Source: CAYVBE01 sp964448935 (GTDB lineage: Bacteria > Planctomycetota > Brocadiia > SM23-32). Taken from it: a stretch of DNA of 11,853 bases. Positions 5,419 to 11,853 of this stretch are shown one piece after another. A program made the translations under genes and the position numbers. The stretch's first letter is position 1. Each line of letters starts with the position of its first letter. Location of the stretch: contig CAYVBE010000136.1 of NCBI GenBank assembly GCA_964448935.1, positions 1 to 11,853 of the forward strand, given 5' to 3'. The notes below the pieces were generated by a model, which saw nothing but the letters and a program-made list of their open reading frames with translations, did no database searches and was not told the DNA's origin.

Positions 5419-8400
5419 CGGGTTGCCTCTTCAACTGCGGCCCGTTCTTCGGCCCCGCGGCCGTTCATGTGCTGACGGGCCTGGTGGACGAATGCTTCCA
5501 GCAGGGTCCGTTCCGTCGTCTGCTCCACGCCGTCGAACGCCAGTTTCAGCACCGGCATGCCGTCGTGCTCCTCCCGAAACCGCTCCAGCAGTCCGTTGAC
5601 CAGCGCGCCGGGCATGCACCCGAAGGGCGCAACGTTCACCACGCCGTTCAGCCCGTGGTGGACGTATTCGACGGCGCGGCCCATGCTCAGGATGGCCTCC
5701 CCCTTCACCGTGGGGTGCAGGTAGTGTGAGCCCTCCTCGACGACCTCCCCGGCCGGCGCCTCGCGGGGCATATGCTCGATGGCGCCGTCGAAGATGCGCG
5801 CGATGCGAGCCTCGTCCCAGCGGGCCACGAACTCGGTCGCCCACTCCTTGAGGAACGACCACCACCGGGACTCCTGGCGGCAGAGCTCGCGACGGTCGTA
5901 AGAGACGTAGTTAATCCATTCCTGCAGCGTCGGCAGGAGCACCTGCGCGCCAAGGTCTTCGAGTCTGCGCACCAGGAAGTTGTTGGCGAACTCGTTGCTG
6001 CGCACGTATATCTCCCCCACCACGCCGATCAGCGGGCGGCTGTCCGTGTTATCCGTCTCAACGGCCAGCAGCCGGTCTCTCGCCTCCGTGGCGGCCGCCA
6101 TGTAATCGCCCTTCTCCTCGGCCACCTGCGTCAGCAGCTTCAGACATTCGCGATACACGCGGTCCGTCTCGCCCTCGTTCACTTCGCGGGGCCGGGTCTC
6201 CCGCACCATCTTCTGCAAAAAGTCCACGGTGACCAGCAGTTGCCAGCAGTTGCGGTAGAAGTCCGGCCCGAACGCCTTCACGTGGTCGCTGAACTGCTGC
6301 GTCTGGTCCAGCACCACCATGGGCACGTCCTCGTAGCCCAGCTCGTCCAGCACCATGCGGTGGAACTTGTGATACTGGCCGAACCGGCACGGTCCGGTGG
6401 CCTGCGCCATGAAGAAGGCCGCCCGCTCCGGGTCGAAGTCCGGTCGGCGCGTCCTCTTGATGATGTCGCCGGTGGTCAGGATGCAGGGATAGCATTCCTT
6501 GCCCGTGGTGACCTGCCGGCCCAGCTCCAGGCTCTCGTGGTCCGACATGGGCAGCGCCTCGGCGTCCACGCCGCTGGACCGCAGCACGGCCGCCATCATC
6601 ACACCGTGATCGTCCATGTGCGGGATGTAGATGGTCAGCGGCCGCGAACTCTCGCGGATGTCGAAGAACAGGTCCTCCCCGCGCGCCTCGCCGCGGGGGG
6701 CGGGGTGGATGCTCTCGAAGCTGTCGATGAACGCTTCGCACCGCGTGATGGCGCCCACGTCGGCGCTGTGCTGGTCCACCTCGATGGTCAGGTAGGGTTC
6801 GCCGAGCACGCGGTCGAAGAACTTGCTGATAAACGAGTCCGGCCCGCAACGGAAGTTGGTGATGTATAGCGCGTGCAGGTTGGGCCGGTCGGAGATGAAG
6901 TCCGCCCCCGCCAGTATGCGCTGGCCGTATTTCCAGTACATGTGCGGGAAGTCCTCGCCCAGGCCCTCCATGTCCAGCGGCAGCATGTCCAGCGGGATGG
7001 CCAGCACGCCCAGGTCGCGCAGCTTGTCGGGGATGGCCAGGTTCATGCCGGCGTCGCAGCCGTTGTAGGGGCGGCTGATGACCACCACGGCGTGCTCGTC
7101 CTCGGGCAGCTCCGCCAGTATCTGCGTGCCCCGCTCCTGCAGGGCATTCCGGAACTGTTCCCACGCATTCCAGGCGGCCTCGGTGGCTTGCTTCACCCGT
7201 CCCCGCGGCGCGCCGATCCGAGCCGCCACGTCGCGCAGCCGATCGTCAACGTCTTTGCGCCCGCGCTCGAAGTGCAGGATGGGCGACAGAAGCTGCGGCC
7301 CGTCCTCCGGCAGGTCCAGCGCAGCCTTCAGCAGGTAGGGCAGGCCGTGCGCCAGCGGGCAGGTATAGGAGCGCGCCACGTCCGGCGACTCCTCCGGCAG
7401 GTCCACCACGCTGGGCGCCAGGATGTAGTCGGTCTCCCCCGAAAGCATGCGTTGCACGTGCCCGTGCGCCACGGTGATGGGGAAGCAGGTCTCCGTGGTC
7501 ATCACGTCGTTGCCGGCCTGTATGACCTGCCGGTTGGTCGGCTCGGATAGCACCACCTCGCAGCCCAGCTCGGTGAAGAACGCCTTCCAGAACGGGTAGA
7601 GGTCAAAGAATGTCATCATACGCGGCACACCCACGCGCACGCCGATCGGGTCCTCGGGCTCGTCCCTGTCGTAGGTGTGCAGCAGCGCCTCCTCGCGCTC
7701 CTCGAAGAGTCGCGGCAGATGGGCGCCTTTCTTCTTCTCCTTGCGGTCGAACCGCCCGCACCGGCTGCCGTAGAACAGCGGCTCCTGCCCCTCGATGGAG
7801 ACCTTGTGGATCTCGCAGCGGTTGGAGCAGTTCGTGCACTCGAAGGTCTTCAGCTCGTAGTCAACGTCCCGCAGGTCGAACCCCCGGAAACCGCTCTCGC
7901 CCGGGCCCTCCTCCTGGGCGATGATAGCGGCGCCTATGGCACCCATGATGTCATGATGCGGAGGGACGATGACCTTCTTGCCCGTGACCGCCTCGAAGGC
8001 CGCCTTCACGCCGCGGTTGAACGCCACGCCGCCCTGGAAGAAGATGACGTCGCCGACCTTGCGGTCCTCGACCACGCGGTTCAGGTAGTTATACACGATG
8101 CTGTAGCAGAGCCCACCCACCAGGTCGCGCCGGTCCACGCCGCGCTGCTGGTAGAAGTTGACGTCGTTCTCCATGAAGACGGTGCAGCGGTCGCCGAGCT
8201 GGCAGGGCTCCGGGCTTCCGAGGGCCTGGCGGGCGAACTCCTCCTCGATCTTCAGGTCCAGCCGCTCCGCCTGCTCTTCCAGGAACGAACCGGTGCCCGC
8301 GGCGCAGACCTTGTTCATGGCAAAGTCCACCACCGCCCCGTTCTCCAGCGACATGTACTTGGCGTCCTGCCCGCCGATCTCGAAGATTGTGTCCACCCGC

Positions 8401-9620
8401 CGGTCCATCTCCACCGCCCCTCGGGCATGCGTGGTGATCTCGTTTTTGATGATGTCGGCGCCCACGAAAGCCCCGGTCAGGTAGCGCCCACTGCCGGTGG
8501 TCACGCAACCCCGCACGTTCACCCGGTCGCCTATCTCGCTGCCCACCTCGTAGAGGGCCTTCTTGACCGCCTCCAGCGGCCGGCCCTCGGTCATCAGGTA
8601 GCAGCGGCCGATGACGTTGCGGTCCTCGTCAATCACCACCACGTTGGTGCTGATGGAGCCCACGTCCACGCCCACGTAGGCGTCCACCTTCTCCTCACCG
8701 TCCGGCAGCGGTTTGGTGGAGATGTCTATCGGGTAGTCGTCGTTTTCGAGGGGGGGCAGCCGGTCGGCGTCGGCGTGCTTCTCGCTCACGTATTCGCGCA
8801 GGGACTCCAGACCCTCGAAGGCGCAGTCGCGTCCGTCCGCCACCGCTTGCAGGACTGCCCCGATGGCGCCCATGCAACCGAAGTGCTCCGGGATGATCAA
8901 TCCGTCCTCGTCCAACCCCAGCACGTCCCGGAAGGCCCGCACCATGCCCACGTTGGCCGCCACGCCGCCCTGGAAGGCCACCGGCGGGCGGAATTCCTTG
9001 CCCATCCCCACGCTGGTGCGGAAGTTGCGCGCCATGGCGTAGCAGAGCCCCGCGATGATGTCGTAGTCCGGCGTGCCCTGCTGCTGCAGGTGGATCATGT
9101 CGCTCTTGGCGAACACCGAGCACCGGCCGGCCACGCGGGGGGGATTCTCGCTCTTTAGGGCCAGGCGGCTGAACTCCTCGATGCTGACCTTCAGCCGGGA
9201 TGCCTGCTGGTCCAGGAAGGAGCCCGTGCCGGCGGCGCAGAGCGCGTTCATCGAGAAATCGCTCACGCGCGGGCCGTGGCTCGTCTGCTCCAGCTCGATC
9301 AGTTTCGATTCCGTGCCTCCCACCTCGATGATGGTGCGCACGTCGGGATGGAAACGGCCGGTGGCGCGGCTGTGCGCCACGATCTCGTTGATGAAGGGGA
9401 CGCCCAGCAGTTCGCCGATCACCTCGGCCGCGCTGCCCGTTACGGAGAGCCCCCGGACGTCGTCATACTCCTCCAGAACCTTCTCCAATTCCTCCAGCGC
9501 CACCTCGTGTGGCCGGCCGAAGATGCGGACGTAGCGGGTGTCGAGGACCGTCCCGTCCTCGTCCATCACCGCCAGGTCCGCGCTTATGGAGCCCACATCC
9601 AGTCCCACGTAGAGCGCCAC
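5415..9620 (-). CDS. Giant acyl-CoA dehydratase activase-like protein (two BadF/HgdC ATPase domains + DUF2229 + C-terminal activase-related domain)
   Basis: About 1401 residues. Two consecutive ASKHA ATPase domains of the BadF/BadG/BcrA/HgdC family (about 3-262 and 314-569) each begin with a phosphate-binding DVGSIS motif (8-13 and 319-324). Each carries CAAGTGSFL plus a second conserved Cys in (G/D)RC(S/T)VF: Cys128/167 and Cys439/479. In HgdC the equivalent cysteines of two subunits hold one [4Fe-4S] cluster, so here one chain could supply all four ligands. Domain 2 keeps GGQDAK (416-421), while domain 1 has GGTESK (101-106). A Cys cluster follows (C595-x2-C598-x3-C602...C621), then a DUF2229-like region from about 660 and a C-terminal part like COG3581 proteins with GCDAG, FRCGPDSF, ECYPC and FGCMPG. 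HgdC-type activases use ATP to deliver low-potential electrons to dehydratases or reductases; the target of this long form is not established. GTG 9620 is preferred because GGGGGA (9630-9635) touches GTG 9629 but lies 9 nt from GTG 9620. Confidence 0.93.
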   Translation of the reverse strand: MALYVGLDVGSISADLAVMDEDGTVLDTRYVRIFGRPHEVALEELEKVLEEYDDVRGLSVTGSAAEVIGELLGVPFINEIVAHSRATGRFHPDVRTIIEVGGTESKLIELEQTSHGPRVSDFSMNALCAAGTGSFLDQQASRLKVSIEEFSRLALKSENPPRVAGRCSVFAKSDMIHLQQQGTPDYDIIAGLCYAMARNFRTSVGMGKEFRPPVAFQGGVAANVGMVRAFRDVLGLDEDGLIIPEHFGCMGAIGAVLQAVADGRDCAFEGLESLREYVSEKHADADRLPPLENDDYPIDISTKPLPDGEEKVDAYVGVDVGSISTNVVVIDEDRNVIGRCYLMTEGRPLEAVKKALYEVGSEIGDRVNVRGCVTTGSGRYLTGAFVGADIIKNEITTHARGAVEMDRRVDTIFEIGGQDAKYMSLENGAVVDFAMNKVCAAGTGSFLEEQAERLDLKIEEEFARQALGSPEPCQLGDRCTVFMENDVNFYQQRGVDRRDLVGGLCYSIVYNYLNRVVEDRKVGDVIFFQGGVAFNRGVKAAFEAVTGKKVIVPPHHDIMGAIGAAIIAQEEGPGESGFRGFDLRDVDYELKTFECTNCSNRCEIHKVSIEGQEPLFYGSRCGRFDRKEKKKGAHLPRLFEEREEALLHTYDRDEPEDPIGVRVGVPRMMTFFDLYPFWKAFFTELGCEVVLSEPTNRQVIQAGNDVMTTETCFPITVAHGHVQRMLSGETDYILAPSVVDLPEESPDVARSYTCPLAHGLPYLLKAALDLPEDGPQLLSPILHFERGRKDVDDRLRDVAARIGAPRGRVKQATEAAWNAWEQFRNALQERGTQILAELPEDEHAVVVISRPYNGCDAGMNLAIPDKLRDLGVLAIPLDMLPLDMEGLGEDFPHMYWKYGQRILAGADFISDRPNLHALYITNFRCGPDSFISKFFDRVLGEPYLTIEVDQHSADVGAITRCEAFIDSFESIHPAPRGEARGEDLFFDIRESSRPLTIYIPHMDDHGVMMAAVLRSSGVDAEALPMSDHESLELGRQVTTGKECYPCILTTGDIIKRTRRPDFDPERAAFFMAQATGPCRFGQYHKFHRMVLDELGYEDVPMVVLDQTQQFSDHVKAFGPDFYRNCWQLLVTVDFLQKMVRETRPREVNEGETDRVYRECLKLLTQVAEEKGDYMAAATEARDRLLAVETDNTDSRPLIGVVGEIYVRSNEFANNFLVRRLEDLGAQVLLPTLQEWINYVSYDRRELCRQESRWWSFLKEWATEFVARWDEARIARIFDGAIEHMPREAPAGEVVEEGSHYLHPTVKGEAILSMGRAVEYVHHGLNGVVNVAPFGCMPGALVNGLLERFREEHDGMPVLKLAFDGVEQTTERTLLEAFVHQARQHMNGRGAEERAAVEEATR

Positions 9621-9645
9621 GGCCTTCACTCCCCCTGCTTTCAGT

Positions 9646-9658
9646 ATCCTGTCAGGAT
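9646..9658. other. Short inverted repeat between leuC and the activase gene
   Basis: ATCCT-GTC-AGGAT is a perfect 5-bp inverted repeat with a 3-base loop, in the short gap between leuC and the activase gene. On the minus-strand transcript it lies just before the purine-rich ribosome binding site. It may be a small RNA hairpin that helps set the different expression of leuC and the giant downstream gene, or it may be chance. Confidence 0.3.
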
Positions 9659-9662
9659 TTCG

Positions 9663-10931
9663 CTATTCGTCCATCACCTCGTCCGGATGGGTGATGCGGC
9701 CGGTCACCGCGCCCGCAGCGGCCACAGCCGGGTTGCACAGATACACCTTGCTGTCGGCGTGCCCCATGCGCGTCTTGAAGTTGCGGTTGGTAGTCGCCAG
9801 GGCCCGCTCACCGGCCGCAAGCACGCCCATGTGCCCGCCCAGGCACGGCCCGCAGGTGGGCGTGGAAACCGCCGCTTCGGCCTCGATGAACACGTCCAGC
9901 AGGCCTTCCTCCATCGCCTGGTGGTATATCTCCCGGGTCGCGGGGAACACGATCAGTCGCACCGAGGGCGCCACCTTTTTGCCCCGCAGCACCTCGGCCG
10001 CCGTGCGCAGGTCGCTGATGCGACCGTTGGTGCACGATCCGATGACCACCTGGTCTATCTCGACGTCGCTCAGTTCCTCCACCGGATGTGCGTTGGAGGG
10101 CAGGAACGGCGCGGCTACCTGCGGGCTCAGTTCGCTCACGTCCCAGTCGTAGCTCTCGGCGTAAACGGTGTCCCCGTCGCTGGCGTAGCGGTGGGACTCT
10201 CGCACCAGCCGCCCCTCGCAGTAGGCATCGGTGATATCATCCGGCGCGATTATGCCATTCTTGCCGCCGGCCTCGATGGCCATGTTGCACATCGTCAGGC
10301 GGTCGTCCATCGGCAGGGCTTCGATCACCGGGCCGCAGAGTTCCATCGCCCGGTAGAGCGCCCCGTCCACACCGATCTGACCGATGGTGTAAAGGATCAG
10401 GTCCTTGCCGCCCACCCAGCGGGGCAGTTCGCCGCGGTAGTTGAACCTCATGGACTCCGGCACCCGCAGCCATACCTGCCCGGTGGCGAAACACGCCGCC
10501 AGGTCCGTGCTGCCCACGCCGGTGGAAAAGGCGCCCAGCGCCCCGTAGGTGCAGGTGTGCGAGTCCGCGCCGATGATCAGGTCACCCGGCCCGACCAGCC
10601 CCTGCTCGGGCAGCAGGGCGTGCTCAATGCCCACGCGGCCGACTTCCCAGTAGTGCTCGATCTGGTGCTTCCGGGCGAACTCCCGGAGCTGCTTGCTCAG
10701 CGTGGCCGCCTTGATGTCCTTGTTCGGCGTGAAGTGGTCGGGCACCAGGGCTATCCGGCCCCGGTCCCACACCGAGTCGAATCCCGCCTTCTCGAACTCC
10801 TCGATGGCGATCGGCGCCGTGATGTCGTTGCCCAGGCAGAAATCCACGTTCGCCATGATGTAGTCGCCGGGCTTGACGGCGTCCTGGTCGCAGTGGTCCG
10901 CCAGTATCTTCTCGGTGATTGTCGCGCCCAT
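9663..10931 (-). CDS. leuC: 3-isopropylmalate dehydratase large subunit (LeuC, short archaeal/anaerobe type)
   Basis: The 422-residue large subunit of the aconitase-family isopropylmalate isomerase carries the [4Fe-4S] cluster. Its three cluster ligands are visible: Cys300 in VIGSCTNGR, and Cys360 and Cys363 in TPTCGPCLGGH. Other family marks are MTEK-like ATITEKILA at the N-terminus, VPDHFTPN (63-70), GADSHTCTYGALGAF (121-135, active-site region) and the C-terminal NRNFKTRMGH (382-391). Length about 420 is the archaeal/anaerobe class, against about 466 for E. coli LeuC. It works with LeuD in leucine synthesis, although homoaconitase-like or other C5-C6 hydroxy-diacid substrates remain possible. 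The ATG at 10931 has GGAGA 5 nt upstream. It starts 21 bp after the metallopeptidase gene, so they share a transcript. Unusually, its partner leuD is 4.2 kb away behind the activase gene. Confidence 0.95.
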   Translation of the reverse strand: MGATITEKILADHCDQDAVKPGDYIMANVDFCLGNDITAPIAIEEFEKAGFDSVWDRGRIALVPDHFTPNKDIKAATLSKQLREFARKHQIEHYWEVGRVGIEHALLPEQGLVGPGDLIIGADSHTCTYGALGAFSTGVGSTDLAACFATGQVWLRVPESMRFNYRGELPRWVGGKDLILYTIGQIGVDGALYRAMELCGPVIEALPMDDRLTMCNMAIEAGGKNGIIAPDDITDAYCEGRLVRESHRYASDGDTVYAESYDWDVSELSPQVAAPFLPSNAHPVEELSDVEIDQVVIGSCTNGRISDLRTAAEVLRGKKVAPSVRLIVFPATREIYHQAMEEGLLDVFIEAEAAVSTPTCGPCLGGHMGVLAAGERALATTNRNFKTRMGHADSKVYLCNPAVAAAGAVTGRITHPDEVMDE

Positions 10932-10952
10932 GAGGGTCTCCGATGCGGCGCC

Positions 10953-11666
10953 CTAACGGCGGGACGCCATGGACAGAAGCAGTATGAAACGCAGCAGCAT
11001 CATGATGGCCATGAAGGCCGATGCAAGGTATGTCAGCGCGGCGGCGTCGAGCACTTTCTTCACGTGCGGGCGCTCGGCGGCCGTGATGTAGCCGGATTCC
11101 TTCAGCATTCCCAACGCCCGGTGGCTGGCATTCAGCTCCACCGGGATGGTCATCACGGTGAACACCGTTGCCCCGGCGAACAGGAAGATGCCCACCTTGG
11201 CGATCAGCATGGCCCAGCCCACGCCCATAAACGCGGTCAGCAGAAAGCCCACGATGAACAGTATCGGCCCCAGATTGCTTCCGAAGGCGGCCACCGGCCA
11301 GATGCCCTGCCGCAGCTTCAGCGGCAGGTATCCGCGGGCGTCCTGCAGGGCGTGCCCCGTCTCATGGGCCGCCACGCCCAGCGCCGCCAGGGAAGCGGAA
11401 TCATGAACCGATTCGCTCAGCTTCAGCTCTTTGGAACGCGGGTCGTAATGGTCGCTCAGGCGTCCGGACGTGCGGGTGACCGCAACGTCTCCCAGCCCGC
11501 TGTTGCGCAGTATATCGCGGGCCACGTCCGCCCCCGTGGCGCCGGAGGAGGACCGGCTGCTGCTGTACTGCTGGAAGGTAGACTTCACCTTCCAGTTGGC
11601 ATACAGCGCCAGCAGCATCGGCGGTATCAGCAGAAAAAACGTCCAGTCCATCAGGAAAAACGGCAT
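10953..11666 (-). CDS. YugP-like membrane zinc metallopeptidase
   Basis: The 237-residue membrane protein has the zinc-binding HEXXH motif as HETGH (101-105) within GVAAHETGHALQDARGYLPL. Glu177 in the PVELNAS segment is a likely third ligand. Hydrophobic segments lie at about 8-24, 128-146, 148-176 and 210-232. The residues between the first segment and the metal site (YDPRSKELKLSESVH) match the Zn_peptidase_2 / YugP family (PF04298), found widely in Gram-positives, planctomycetes and other bacteria. Its substrate and role are poorly known; membrane protein quality control is plausible. It is first in the operon, 21 bp ahead of leuC, with an AGAGGA ribosome binding site about 8 nt before the ATG at 11666. 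The link to the leu genes may be simple co-transcription. Confidence 0.9.
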   Translation of the reverse strand: MPFFLMDWTFFLLIPPMLLALYANWKVKSTFQQYSSSRSSSGATGADVARDILRNSGLGDVAVTRTSGRLSDHYDPRSKELKLSESVHDSASLAALGVAAHETGHALQDARGYLPLKLRQGIWPVAAFGSNLGPILFIVGFLLTAFMGVGWAMLIAKVGIFLFAGATVFTVMTIPVELNASHRALGMLKESGYITAAERPHVKKVLDAAALTYLASAFMAIMMLLRFILLLSMASRR

Positions 11667-11721
11667 CGGTATGGTCCTCTGTGTTTCGGTGTGTAAAGCT
11701 CACGACGAAAGCGGCTTACAA

Positions 11722-11736
11722 GGGGCAGCACGCCCC
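11722..11736 (-). other. Small GC hairpin in the 5' leader of the minus-strand operon
   Basis: GGGGC-AGCAC-GCCCC forms a perfect 5-bp stem with a 5-base loop. It is in the roughly 85-nt leader between the predicted transcription start (near 11751) and the metallopeptidase ATG at 11666. I saw no leucine-codon-rich leader peptide and no T-box-type elements, so its regulatory value is doubtful. Confidence 0.3.
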
Positions 11737-11758
11737 CGCCGGCAAACCGCAAACATCC

Positions 11759-11786
11759 ATTATATCAGAGCACCCCTCCAGTTCAA
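11759..11786 (-). promoter_or_regulatory. Sigma70-type promoter with extended -10 (TTGAAC, 16-bp spacer, TGaTATAAT)
   Basis: On the minus strand TTGAAC (11786-11781) is followed after 16 bp by a perfect TATAAT (11764-11759), preceded by TG in the extended -10 position. In GC-rich DNA this is a strong candidate. It faces the metallopeptidase-leuC-activase-leuD genes with a leader of about 85 nt, and no other promoter of similar quality was seen before leuD. It is probably the main operon promoter. Confidence 0.75.
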
Positions 11787-11853
11787 CGCGTTCAGCCCTT
11801 CACCAGGGTCATTCAAAAGTCCCACGCACCGTATAGCCATTGATGTGTTCCGC

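Noticed and set aside
5772..6869. Plus-strand open frame (365 codons) opposite the C-terminal activase region
   Set aside because: It is an antisense shadow; the minus-strand product has recognisable family motifs throughout.
7677..9158. Plus-strand open frame (493 codons) opposite the two ATPase domains
   Set aside because: It is a mirror of the highly conserved activase coding sequence and has no independent support.
5415..9629. Possibility that the 4.2-kb activase is a foreign insertion splitting leuCD
   Set aside because: No inverted terminal repeats, target duplications, transposase or integrase were seen. Base composition looks like that of its neighbours, and the 4-bp overlap with leuD is typical of a settled operon.
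9276..11696. Long plus-strand open frame (806 codons) opposite the activase start, leuC and the metallopeptidase
   Set aside because: It spans three strongly supported minus-strand genes and their gaps. Its composition is His/Arg/Gly-rich without motifs, so it is an artefact of codon bias.

Overview
The window is GC-rich bacterial DNA with tightly packed genes and no sign of a mobile element, phage, CRISPR array, tRNA or rRNA. The gene set is a BadF/HgdC-type activase giant protein, short archaeal/anaerobe-type LeuC and LeuD, a YugP-like membrane peptidase, and a sugar isomerase/epimerase fragment next to a medium-chain dehydrogenase. It suggests an anaerobic, probably uncultured bacterium. 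A Planctomycetota/PVC-like or similar deep-branching lineage would fit, but that placement is inference and I cannot confirm it from sequence alone.

Left half, plus strand (1-4847). The 3' end of a TIM-barrel sugar isomerase/epimerase-like gene overlaps by 4 bp a zinc-free-looking medium-chain dehydrogenase (126-1109). A short intergenic region follows with a near-consensus sigma70-type promoter (1258-1286). It drives a protein that looks like an HPr-kinase-like fold with its P-loop lost (1327-2370). Next come a J-domain/TPR protein (2497-3306), the ribosomal silencing factor RsfS (3439-3825) and an aldo/keto reductase with an intact catalytic tetrad (3891-4847). No second convincing promoter or terminator is visible within 1327-4847, so these four genes may share transcripts.

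Right half, minus strand, read from 11853 down to 4930. A strong extended -10 promoter (11759-11786) precedes a YugP-like zinc metallopeptidase (11666-10953), then leuC (10931-9663), a ~1400-residue acyl-CoA-dehydratase-activase-like protein (9620-5415) and leuD (5418-4930). Gaps are 21 bp, ~42 bp and a 4-bp ATGA overlap, so this looks like one operon. The two halves converge at 4848-4929, with no recognisable bidirectional terminator.

The most notable point is that the two subunits of the [4Fe-4S] isopropylmalate dehydratase (LeuC/LeuD) are separated by a giant protein carrying two ASKHA ATPase domains, several cysteine clusters and a C-terminal region related to uncharacterised CoA-enzyme-activase domains. 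leuD is translationally coupled to that protein. Either this is a conserved neighbourhood with a functional meaning (iron-sulfur redox/activation chemistry linked to a hydro-lyase), or an accident of operon growth. A neighbourhood survey would decide.
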